Part shown: piece by piece, positions 37,163-44,499 of the stretch | How positions within the stretch are numbered: the stretch's first letter is position 1 | Layout of the letters: each line of letters starts with the position of its first letter | Source: Polaribacter reichenbachii | Lineage (GTDB): Bacteria; Bacteroidota; Bacteroidia; Flavobacteriales; Flavobacteriaceae | NCBI RefSeq assembly: GCF_001975665.1 | Contig: NZ_CP019419.1 | Span: 1,922,001-1,986,000, forward strand | Direction: 5' to 3' | DNA length: 64,000 nt | Notes under the pieces: model-generated | What the model was told of the DNA's origin: nothing | Seen by the model: only the letters and a program-made list of their open reading frames with translations | Databases searched by the model: none | Made by a program: the position numbers and the translations under genes

Positions 37163-39127
37163 ATGCAAGAAACAAAAAGATATCAACTAACAGATTGGTT
37201 ACCAACCACAAACAAAGAAGTTAAAATAAGAGGTTGGGAACAATTGGATGTTATTTTATTTAGTGGAGATGCTTATGTAGATCATCCATCATTTGGACCT
37301 GCTGTAATTGGACGAATTTTAGAAAGTTATGGTCTAAAAGTGGCAATTGTACCACAGCCAAGTGTAAATGATAATTTACAGGATTTCGAAAAATTAGGTA
37401 AACCAAGGTTGTTTTTTGCTGCTACTGGAGGTTGTATGGATCCTATGGTTTCGAATTATACAGCTAGTAAAAAAAGACGTGATAAAGATGCTTACACACC
37501 AAATGGTGATAAAGGTTTTAGGCCAGATTATGCAACTTCTGTGTATTCTAAAATATTAAAAGAAAAATTTCCAGATGTACCTGTTTTAATTGGCGGAATA
37601 GAAGCTTCTTTAAGACGTGTAACACATTATGATTATTGGTCTGATAAGCTATTGCCAACTATTTTAGAAACTTCTAAAGCAGATATGTTGGTGTATGGAA
37701 TGGGTGAACAACCTTTGCGTGAAATTGTAGAATTATTGCAAAAAGGTGTACCATTTTCTAGTTTAAAAAACATTAAACAAACTGCTGTTTTAATTGATGA
37801 GAGACAAGAGAAAATTCCTGTAGTTAATGACTGGGAAGATGTAACTATTAATTCTCATGAGGCTTGTTTGGCAGATAAAAAAACATTTGCTTCTAATTTT
37901 AAAACCATAGAACAAGAATCGAATAAATTAAAAGCAAGAAGAATTTTTCAGGAAGTTGAAGGGAAAACTTTGGTGATAAATCCACCTTTTCCAACAATGA
38001 CAGAAAAGGAAATTGATGGTTCTTTTGATTTGCCTTTTACACGTTTACCACATCCAAAATATAACAAAAGAGGGCCAATTCCTGCTTTTGAAATGATAAA
38101 ATTCTCTATCAATATTCACAGAGGATGTTTTGGTGGATGTAGTTTTTGTACCATTTCTGCACATCAAGGAAAATTTATTGCTAGTAGAAGTCAAGAATCT
38201 GTTTTAAAAGAAATAGATAAAGTAGCAAATATGCCAGATTTTAAAGGCTATTTGTCTGATATTGGTGGACCATCTGCAAATATGTATCAGATGAAAGGAA
38301 AAGTACAATCTATTTGCGATAAATGTGTTGCACCAAGTTGTATTTCGCCTGTAATTTGTTCTAATTTAGATACGTCTCACAAGCCATTAACAGAATTATA
38401 TCAAGCAGTAGATAAACATCCGAAGATAAAAAAATCTTTTATTGGTAGTGGAATTCGACACGATATGTTAGTGCCAGAATTCAACAAAAATGCAGATCCA
38501 AAAGAATTGGATGCATACACAGAAGAGGTAATGACCAAACACGTTTCTGGACGTTTAAAAGTAGCTCCAGAACACACTTCTGATCCTGTTTTAAAATTGA
38601 TGCGTAAACCTTCTTTTACTTATTTTCATAAATTTAAAGAACGTTTTGATAGAATAAACGTCAAGAAGAAATTGAACCTACAATTGATTCCGTATTTTAT
38701 TTCTAGTCACCCAGCAAGTGAAGTAGAAGATATGGCTAATTTGGCTGCTGAAACTAAAAATATGGGCTTTCAGTTAGAGCAAGTACAAGGTTTTACACCC
38801 ACTCCAATGACGGTTGCAACTGTAATTTATTATTCCGGCTATCATCCTTATACGTTAAAACCAACAAAAACTCCGAAGACAAAAAAGGAGAAAGAAGATC
38901 AGCATAAATTTTTCTTTTGGTATAAAAAAGAAAACAAAGATTGGATTAAAAACACTTTAAACAAAGTGGGTAGACAAGATTTGCTAAAAGTACTTTTACC
39001 AGAAAACAATTCTTGGCAAAAAAACAAAAAAGCAAAAACTGCTAAAAATACATTTGATGATGCTGTGCCTTTTAACAGAAGAAAGAAAAAAGTAACTAGA
39101 AGTTCTTCTAAAAAGAGAAGGAGGTAG
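37163..39127 (+). CDS. YgiQ family radical SAM protein (UPF0313)
   Basis: 654 residues from ATG at 37163; a TTG nine bases upstream is in frame but unneeded. The N-terminal half holds a cobalamin-binding-like fold (SYGLKVAIVPQPS) and the radical SAM motif CFGGCSFC near residue 325. A second Cys group follows (CDKCVAPSCISPVIC). The C-terminus is very basic (KKVTRSSSKKRRR). YgiQ substrate is not established. Length and layout are normal for UPF0313. Confidence 0.92.
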   Translation: MQETKRYQLTDWLPTTNKEVKIRGWEQLDVILFSGDAYVDHPSFGPAVIGRILESYGLKVAIVPQPSVNDNLQDFEKLGKPRLFFAATGGCMDPMVSNYTASKKRRDKDAYTPNGDKGFRPDYATSVYSKILKEKFPDVPVLIGGIEASLRRVTHYDYWSDKLLPTILETSKADMLVYGMGEQPLREIVELLQKGVPFSSLKNIKQTAVLIDERQEKIPVVNDWEDVTINSHEACLADKKTFASNFKTIEQESNKLKARRIFQEVEGKTLVINPPFPTMTEKEIDGSFDLPFTRLPHPKYNKRGPIPAFEMIKFSINIHRGCFGGCSFCTISAHQGKFIASRSQESVLKEIDKVANMPDFKGYLSDIGGPSANMYQMKGKVQSICDKCVAPSCISPVICSNLDTSHKPLTELYQAVDKHPKIKKSFIGSGIRHDMLVPEFNKNADPKELDAYTEEVMTKHVSGRLKVAPEHTSDPVLKLMRKPSFTYFHKFKERFDRINVKKKLNLQLIPYFISSHPASEVEDMANLAAETKNMGFQLEQVQGFTPTPMTVATVIYYSGYHPYTLKPTKTPKTKKEKEDQHKFFFWYKKENKDWIKNTLNKVGRQDLLKVLLPENNSWQKNKKAKTAKNTFDDAVPFNRRKKKVTRSSSKKRRR

Positions 39128-39129
39128 GT

Positions 39130-39585
39130 TTATTTAATGTTTTTGTTCTCAAATTCAAAAACTATAGAATCTAGTTTTAGAATGTCTTCTTTTTTATATT
39201 TATTTTCTTGGCTTACATCATTCAGAATGCTCATGACATCGTAGAACTGATTATTAGTAGTTATTTTACCTCTTTCAAGAATTTTATCAATCCTATTATA
39301 GAAAGATTTGAAAATATCAATATCATAATTAGTTTTTTCTTTTAAGTAAGTATTGAATTTAAAATCCTTGGTTTCAATTGGCATTTCAGTAAAATCTCTA
39401 AACCATTGCTTTAATTTTGTTAATCGACCTCTTTTAAAATGTAATTCAATTTCTTTTTTCCATAGTAAACAATCCCTATCTGAAATAATATTTTCTATTG
39501 TATAAAACTCTTCATAATAATCTAATGTTGCTAATGTCAACTTTCGAAATTTAATGAGTTCGATTTGTTTTTCTTCTTTTGTCAT
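39130..39585 (-). CDS. Hypothetical protein
   Basis: 151 residues, not recognised. Charged and helical, no signal peptide or membrane segment, two aromatic-rich segments (TLDYYEEFYTIENI and FKSFYNRIDKIL). It is convergent with ygiQ two bases away and heads a small accessory group with a toxin-antitoxin pair, so it may be an island gene. No nuclease, kinase or binding motif seen. Confidence 0.5.
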   Translation of the reverse strand: MTKEEKQIELIKFRKLTLATLDYYEEFYTIENIISDRDCLLWKKEIELHFKRGRLTKLKQWFRDFTEMPIETKDFKFNTYLKEKTNYDIDIFKSFYNRIDKILERGKITTNNQFYDVMSILNDVSQENKYKKEDILKLDSIVFEFENKNIK

Positions 39586-39626
39586 ATGCTTAAATTATAA
39601 ATCAATTTATGATTTCTAACTTCAAG

Positions 39627-39920
39627 TTATTGTATTGGTTTCTGTTTAGTTCCTCTAAAATTAATAATTTCAATTAGTTGATTTTTATAGTCAGTTCGAT
39701 AAATGATATAATTATTTTTATCAACTAAACCCTTGTGTAAGTTTTTATGTTTTGAAGTTGTAGGGCAGATTTTAGGATAAACACTGATTTTAGTTAAAAG
39801 GTTTTTTAAATTATTTTCAAGCTTTAGAATTTCTAAAATTGTCCATTCTTCTTCTAAATATTCTAAAACTTTTTCTAAGCCTTCATCAGCTTTCGGTGTC
39901 CAAAGAATTTTTAGTGCCAT
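39627..39920 (-). CDS. RelE/ParE-type toxin
   Basis: 97 residues with the ParE pattern: WTPKADEGLEKVLEYLEEEW, a middle helix pair, LHKGLVDKNNYIIYRTD and IEIINFRGTKQKP. Such toxins cleave mRNA at ribosomes or poison gyrase. The start overlaps the upstream antitoxin-like gene by 10 bases, a normal toxin-antitoxin arrangement. Function by family. Confidence 0.8.
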   Translation of the reverse strand: MALKILWTPKADEGLEKVLEYLEEEWTILEILKLENNLKNLLTKISVYPKICPTTSKHKNLHKGLVDKNNYIIYRTDYKNQLIEIINFRGTKQKPIQ

Positions 39921-40249
39921 TTTTTAAAACGATTCATTACTTTGTCGTTTTTAATAAGATTACCTTTGTTAGCTTGGTCTAAACCTATTTTAATATCTTT
40001 TTTTTCTTCTTTTGATAATTCTAACCACCAATCTTGCGTTTCTTCTGAAGTATTGTTTTGGTAAGACATTTTCTCTGTTATTGTTTCTGAAACCATAGCC
40101 GTTTTTTTGTTGTCTAGTATGTATTCTTTGCTCTGAGCTAAGTTTTCTATTTGTTCAATAATTTTTATTTCATCTTTATTAAACTTACTTAATAAAAGAA
40201 GAAATTTATCGTAAGCTTCATCTTTGATATTTAATTGAATTCTTTTCAT
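39911..40249 (-). CDS. Antitoxin-like protein of RelE/ParE pair
   Basis: 112 residues from MKRIQLNIKDEAYDKFLLLLSKF; the longer start at 40309 adds a basic N-terminus without conservation. The N-terminus has a ribbon-helix-helix-like strand and helix, the middle is Lys/Gln-rich, and the C-terminus (EETQDWWLELSKEEKKDIKIGLDQANKGN) probably binds toxin. The toxin gene overlaps its 3' end. Confidence 0.7.
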   Translation of the reverse strand: MKRIQLNIKDEAYDKFLLLLSKFNKDEIKIIEQIENLAQSKEYILDNKKTAMVSETITEKMSYQNNTSEETQDWWLELSKEEKKDIKIGLDQANKGNLIKNDKVMNRFKKWH

Positions 40250-40333
40250 AAAACCGAATTTATCAAATATACGAAAAGCATTTAATTTGTTTTTTAGGAA
40301 TAAAAACAAAAAGAAGTTAATATAAATACGTTT

Positions 40334-41074
40334 TTATTCAGGTAAAACTGTTAAATAAATTTTTAGAATACTTTCGTTAACATAATCTGCATCAGCAGTA
40401 AATGCTTTGATAATTAACATTGTATTTTGACCAATAAATTCTTTGTCAATCTTAAAGTTAAAACGATTAGAATCTTGTTTTATCTTTAGTTTACCAGTAA
40501 AGTGAGCCAGTTGGTATTCAATTTTTCTGTCTTTTGGATCATTAGCTTCTATCAATAATTCGTAATCATCACCAACTTTTAAAACAGGTTTTATCTTGTT
40601 ATTTGCATCAGATTTTATCCACGAGTTGCCTAGATTATCAGAAATTTTTTGAATAGAGATAAAATATTCGTCGACTAAATTTTCTTTATTGTTGTAGATG
40701 GTAATTGCATTTTTTAAATCCATTACAATACCAGAAAGTAAATTTTCTTGACTTTGTATCAATTCATTTCCGCTATTGATTATTTTTCTAAAATGACTAA
40801 CTTCTTTAAAAAATACTTGAAACCTTTTTTTATCAAACAAAACAGGTAAAAATTCTTTCCAGTTCTGTTCTATAATTAAAGCTAAATCTTCGAAATTGGC
40901 GTAAAAAATTAACCTTTTTTCAAATAAAAAGCCATCATTGTTCTTTTTTGCGTTGGTTCTTTTTGCAAACCATTTTTCTGTTATTTCTTTAGAAATGTTA
41001 TAGTCACTTTTATCGTCATCACCAAGAACATCAATAATTAATTGTTTTAACGTATTTTCATATTGTTTTATCAT
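40334..41074 (-). CDS. Hypothetical protein, HEPN-like N-terminus and beta-rich C-terminus
   Basis: 246 residues, not recognised with certainty. Residues 1-150 are helical with WKEFLPVLFDKKRFQVFFKEVSHFRKIINSGNELIQSQENL, which recalls HEPN/Swt1-like helices but lacks the RxxxxH pair. The C-terminal 100 residues (VGDDYELLIEANDPKDRKIEYQLAHF ...) look like an Ig-like or cadherin-like beta domain. It neighbours toxin-antitoxin genes. No signal peptide. A defence or stress role is a guess. Confidence 0.45.
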   Translation of the reverse strand: MIKQYENTLKQLIIDVLGDDDKSDYNISKEITEKWFAKRTNAKKNNDGFLFEKRLIFYANFEDLALIIEQNWKEFLPVLFDKKRFQVFFKEVSHFRKIINSGNELIQSQENLLSGIVMDLKNAITIYNNKENLVDEYFISIQKISDNLGNSWIKSDANNKIKPVLKVGDDYELLIEANDPKDRKIEYQLAHFTGKLKIKQDSNRFNFKIDKEFIGQNTMLIIKAFTADADYVNESILKIYLTVLPE

Positions 41075-41180
41075 TGCTTCTGATTAAAGGTAACTTATAT
41101 AGCGAAGTTAATTTTTTAAAAGTTGATAAACAAATTAAAGGTCTTTTACAGACAAATTACTAAAGATATGTGCTTTTTAA

Positions 41181-41807
41181 TTACTGTATTGTTTTTATTT
41201 TTTCGTTTTCTAAACTATAACAAAGTTCTGCTTTTTTTAACCCAAAAACTCTACCTTCTTTAGCTTCATAATTTGCGTACAAACTACCATTTTTTCTATA
41301 GGCTTGCTGTAATCCTTGTTCTTTCCCCATATTTAAATTCATTTTTTTAAATATTTCTCCTGTTACATACCATTTTTTTTGTTCTCCATGAGGTTTTCCA
41401 GAAACGAATTTATAATGTGCAACTAATGTATGCTTAATATCAGAAGACCAAATTTTTTTATCACCATGAATTTTACCATTTTTATATGCTGTTATTCGTT
41501 TGTAATGCCCATCAGCATACCATTGAATGTCTAAATTATGTTTTTTGCCTTTAAGGATGCCGATTTTTTCTTTAGGGAGTTTATTATCATAAAAATCTAC
41601 TAAATAACCTGAGTATAAATTATTGTTTAGTGTCCAAGCAGATTTTGTTGCATCATAAAATAGTTTAGATTTAATGGTATAGATATTTGGAATTGATAAA
41701 TTTTTATTTGATAATTCTTTCTTATCAATCCCATTTTTATTGGTGGTTTTTAAACAACCAAAAAACAAAAAAACAACGATTAAAATCAATAAAATTTTTT
41801 GATTCAT
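41181..41807 (-). CDS. MORN-like-repeat lipoprotein (YwqK-like)
   Basis: 208 residues with lipobox LFFGC (Cys18) and repeats of the W-Y-x-x-G/N-G-x type, such as IQWYADGHYKRITAYKNGKIHGDKKIW, KFVSGKPHGEQKKWYVTGEIFKK and GLQQAYRKNGSLYANYEAKEG. These MORN-variant repeats form a beta meander. Function unknown. It lies downstream of the YHYH gene in the same direction but after a hairpin, 91 bases away. Confidence 0.75.
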   Translation of the reverse strand: MNQKILLILIVVFLFFGCLKTTNKNGIDKKELSNKNLSIPNIYTIKSKLFYDATKSAWTLNNNLYSGYLVDFYDNKLPKEKIGILKGKKHNLDIQWYADGHYKRITAYKNGKIHGDKKIWSSDIKHTLVAHYKFVSGKPHGEQKKWYVTGEIFKKMNLNMGKEQGLQQAYRKNGSLYANYEAKEGRVFGLKKAELCYSLENEKIKTIQ

Positions 41808-41827
41808 TTTTAAATTTTAGAATAATT

Positions 41828-41873
41828 AGAACCAACTATAACTTGATTTGATAAATCAAGCTGTAGAGGTTCT
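41828..41873 (-). terminator. Long hairpin after YHYH gene
   Basis: Stem in three parts: AGAACC/GGTTCT, CTATA/TGTAG and CTTGATTT/AAATCAAG with loop GAT. It lies between two minus-strand lipoprotein genes; T tract on the minus strand is weak. Confidence 0.55.
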
Positions 41874-41898
41874 TTTGTTTTTAAATAGCTTTATTATT

Positions 41899-42687
41899 TT
41901 ATAAAATGGTATTTGGAGAGCCTTGTAAGTAGCCTGCAAAAAGAGTAATAACATTGCCAAAATAATATTCATTTATAATGTGATAGTGGTAAATTTCTAC
42001 CCCATTACTATGAGGGGTTGCTCCATAATGACCTCCTGAAGCATCCAAATCACTAGGATAGGTTCCATCCATTTCTTTTCTACCATATATCAAAAACCCG
42101 TCAGCCATAATACCAACAAGTTGTTCGTCATTGTGAGAAAGAACAGTATTTTCTGTAACATCCATAGCCTCTATATGGTAATGATAACCACTTGGACCAT
42201 TATGAGCTCCTGCATAGTCGAATGTTTCTGCAATTACTTCTTCTATTGGGTTGTTATTTCCTTCTTGATCATTAAAAATAGGCGCACCTGTTACAGCAAT
42301 ACCAATAGCGCCCAAACCTGTGGCTGTGCTTGTTGCTGCTAATTCAGGAGCTGCATCAACAGTTAAAGTATAACTTCGGTTGTCACTTATTCTACCAGGA
42401 GTTAGGGCAATTGCAACCACAGGTTCTATATACAAAGGACTAGTTTCTTCCCAATAAGGAGAAGTGTGATTTGGAACACCATTAGATTCTATTGTAATAT
42501 TATCACCATCAAATGATATGGTGACTGAGTCTGAATTGAATTCTTCGAATGCAGAAATAGGAGTTGAAATTGCCTCAGATGTCTCTTCTTCATCGTCATC
42601 AGGTAAGGTAGTTTCGTCTTTGCTACAAGACATAAAAAATGTAATTACAATTAAATACAAGAGTGTTGTTAAATTGAATTTTTTCAT
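41899..42687 (-). CDS. YHYH domain-containing lipoprotein
   Basis: 262 residues from MKKFNLTTLLYLIVITFFMSCSK; lipobox FFMSC, then an acidic linker (PDDDEEETSE). Two YHYH motifs are present: PSGYHYHIEAMD and EIYHYHIINEYY, which name the domain. It also has GISI-type glycine-rich segments and a GNVITLFAGYLQG tail. YHYH proteins may bind metal through the His-rich loops; enzymatic function is not established. Start chosen because an upstream extension to 42705 breaks the signal peptide. Confidence 0.82.
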   Translation of the reverse strand: MKKFNLTTLLYLIVITFFMSCSKDETTLPDDDEEETSEAISTPISAFEEFNSDSVTISFDGDNITIESNGVPNHTSPYWEETSPLYIEPVVAIALTPGRISDNRSYTLTVDAAPELAATSTATGLGAIGIAVTGAPIFNDQEGNNNPIEEVIAETFDYAGAHNGPSGYHYHIEAMDVTENTVLSHNDEQLVGIMADGFLIYGRKEMDGTYPSDLDASGGHYGATPHSNGVEIYHYHIINEYYFGNVITLFAGYLQGSPNTIL

Positions 42688-42831
42688 AAAGTTTGAGTTA
42701 AACAAATTAAAAAGAAAAGTTGTTTACGATTCTTCTATTTGTTTGACCTTCAATTTCATCAATAGTTTTAATAATTAATTTTTTATTTAGAAATTACTAT
42801 TCATTACTGCTTTTTTAAACTGTATTTAAGC

Positions 42832-43653
42832 TTACTTCTGCAGTACAATCATCATATGAGGACTAAAAGGCAATAAATACTCATCATTTTGAGTCAAATT
42901 TTGCAATGCTTTTAAAGTTTTAGATTTCTTTTTATCGAGCATATTTGCAAAATATTCATTGTCTAACCAAATCATTCCTTCAACAGCAAAAAGATTGATA
43001 AATTCTAAATCTTGCTCTAGAAATTCATTTTTTAATTCTTGAGGTTTATGATAAAAAGCGTCTGCTAGTAAAAATGGAAAATCTTTTGGTGCATTATGTA
43101 TTCCAGTAGTTAATTCTTCTTTGCACATTTCAAAAAATGAATTGGCGTGAATCATTCCATTCATTAAACCAACTACAGTAGAAGCTGTAGAATTTATTGC
43201 AAAACCTAATATAATTCCTCCTTTTTTTAAAACTCGTTTTGCTTCATTTATAGCAGCAATTCTATCTTCTCTTTTTTGTAAATGATATAAAGGCCCGTGT
43301 AAAATTACCAAATCTGCAGTATCATTTTTATAAGGCAAGTTTTGGGCTATTCCTTTGGTTACCGAAAATGGATGTTCCAGTTTTTTTGATCTTTTTTCGG
43401 CTAATTTTATATGCTTTGCTACAGGTTCTATTAAGTGTATTTTATGGTTCTGTTGTGCTAACCATTCTGAGTATTTTCCTGTACCACCACCAACATCAAT
43501 AATGGTTGAATTTGGCTTAGAAATATGCATTTTAATGAGTTCTTTAATACGCTCAAACTCAAAAATTCCCATTCCTTTTTCTAGTCTGGTTTCTTCTGAA
43601 GCTTTGTTGTAAAAGTCTTCTAGCTCTTTATTGATAAGCGGTTTGTTTTTCAT
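42832..43653 (-). CDS. Class I SAM-dependent methyltransferase
   Basis: 273 residues. SAM-binding motif I is IIDVGGGTGKYSEWLA near residue 53, with the acidic residue in HLIEP and a later ADLVILHGPLYHL. C-terminal half is helical. Substrate unknown. It resembles the UbiE/Mrm type but no partner gene is near; arsenite methyltransferase is unlikely since the Cys triad of ArsM is absent. The start uses ATG at 43653 (a TTG lies one codon upstream). Confidence 0.82.
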   Translation of the reverse strand: MKNKPLINKELEDFYNKASEETRLEKGMGIFEFERIKELIKMHISKPNSTIIDVGGGTGKYSEWLAQQNHKIHLIEPVAKHIKLAEKRSKKLEHPFSVTKGIAQNLPYKNDTADLVILHGPLYHLQKREDRIAAINEAKRVLKKGGIILGFAINSTASTVVGLMNGMIHANSFFEMCKEELTTGIHNAPKDFPFLLADAFYHKPQELKNEFLEQDLEFINLFAVEGMIWLDNEYFANMLDKKKSKTLKALQNLTQNDEYLLPFSPHMMIVLQK

Positions 43654-43777
43654 CAAAAAAATAAATGTGTTTTATTAGCTAAAATTAGCAAAAGTGTCAA
43701 AGATAGAAATTACGTAATTACTTTTGTAGATAGTTTTTACTTCCGATTAAATTCTAGAGGTAATTATAAATTTTCTT

Positions 43778-44065
43778 TTAAAGAATATTATCTACATCTT
43801 GTTTTCCAATGATAGTCATTATTTCTACCATATTTTCGTTTATTTTAAAGAAAATACTATCAGAACCACAAACACAACGTCTGTATCCTTTTTTTATAAA
43901 ATCTACTGATTCAAAAGAAAAAGGTCTTTGTGCAATAATTTCGAAATATTCGAAAAAAGAATTAAAGTATTTATCAGCTTGTTTTACTCCGAATTTTTGA
44001 ACTCCAAAATGATGAATTCTAATCAAATCTTCTTTTGCTGTGTTGCTGATTCTAAAATTAGCCAT
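43778..44065 (-). CDS. parE: ParE-type toxin
   Basis: 95 residues with ParE features: ISNTAKEDLIRIHHFGVQKFG, middle YFEIIAQRPFSFESVDFIKKGYRRCVCGSDSIFFKI and the C-terminal VEIMTIIGKQD. ParE proteins inhibit gyrase or ribosomes. It overlaps the antitoxin gene by eight bases downstream of it. Two cysteines in RCVCGSD are a small variation. It is a second, unrelated pair from the one at 39627-40249. Confidence 0.85.
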   Translation of the reverse strand: MANFRISNTAKEDLIRIHHFGVQKFGVKQADKYFNSFFEYFEIIAQRPFSFESVDFIKKGYRRCVCGSDSIFFKINENMVEIMTIIGKQDVDNIL

Positions 44066-44297
44066 TCAGTAAATCCTTAGATTGTTTTAGGATTTGTGCT
44101 TTAGTATCAGAAGTAAACCCACTTTTTTCAGCTTTTTCTAATTTGTTTTTTATCCAATCTATTTGCACTTGTTGATTTCTAGCTTGCCTAATTAAGTCGT
44201 TTACTAACTCACTTTTACTTGAGTATTCTTTATTATGAACTTGGTTTTTTAACCACTCATCATTTGGTTGTGTTAAAGAAATGCTTTGTCTTGCCAT
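44058..44297 (-). CDS. parD: ParD-type antitoxin
   Basis: 79 residues with a ribbon-helix-helix N-terminus (SISLTQPNDEWLKNQVHNKEYSSKSELVNDLIRQ), then a charged toxin-binding tail (SGFTSDTKAQILKQSKDLLNG). Such antitoxins autoregulate their operon; a palindrome lies 16 bases upstream of the ATG. The toxin gene follows with an eight-base overlap. Confidence 0.88.
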   Translation of the reverse strand: MARQSISLTQPNDEWLKNQVHNKEYSSKSELVNDLIRQARNQQVQIDWIKNKLEKAEKSGFTSDTKAQILKQSKDLLNG

Positions 44298-44312
44298 AAA
44301 ATTATAATTTGA

Positions 44313-44324
44313 TGTAAATTTACA
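44313..44324 (-). promoter_or_regulatory. Possible ParD operator palindrome
   Basis: TGTAAATTTACA is a perfect 12-base palindrome, 16 bases before the parD start. RHH antitoxins usually bind such short palindromes to repress their operon. AT-rich palindromes can occur by chance. Confidence 0.35.
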
Positions 44325-44499
44325 CCAAATACGAGTCGGTTACAAATTTATTTAAAATGATTAGAGTTAGAATGTAAATTTAAAGTCTTTCAATTTTTTT
44401 ATTTGTTAATGTTCTATTTAAATGATGAATAGGTATGTTAAATAAAACCAACATAAGCAATTAATTATTATTTTAGTGCAACTAACCTTTTGCAGTATT

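Noticed and set aside
42832..43653. Methyltransferase as the missing ArsM
   Set aside because: It lacks the conserved Cys residues of arsenite methyltransferases and is 10 kb away from arsS on the other strand.
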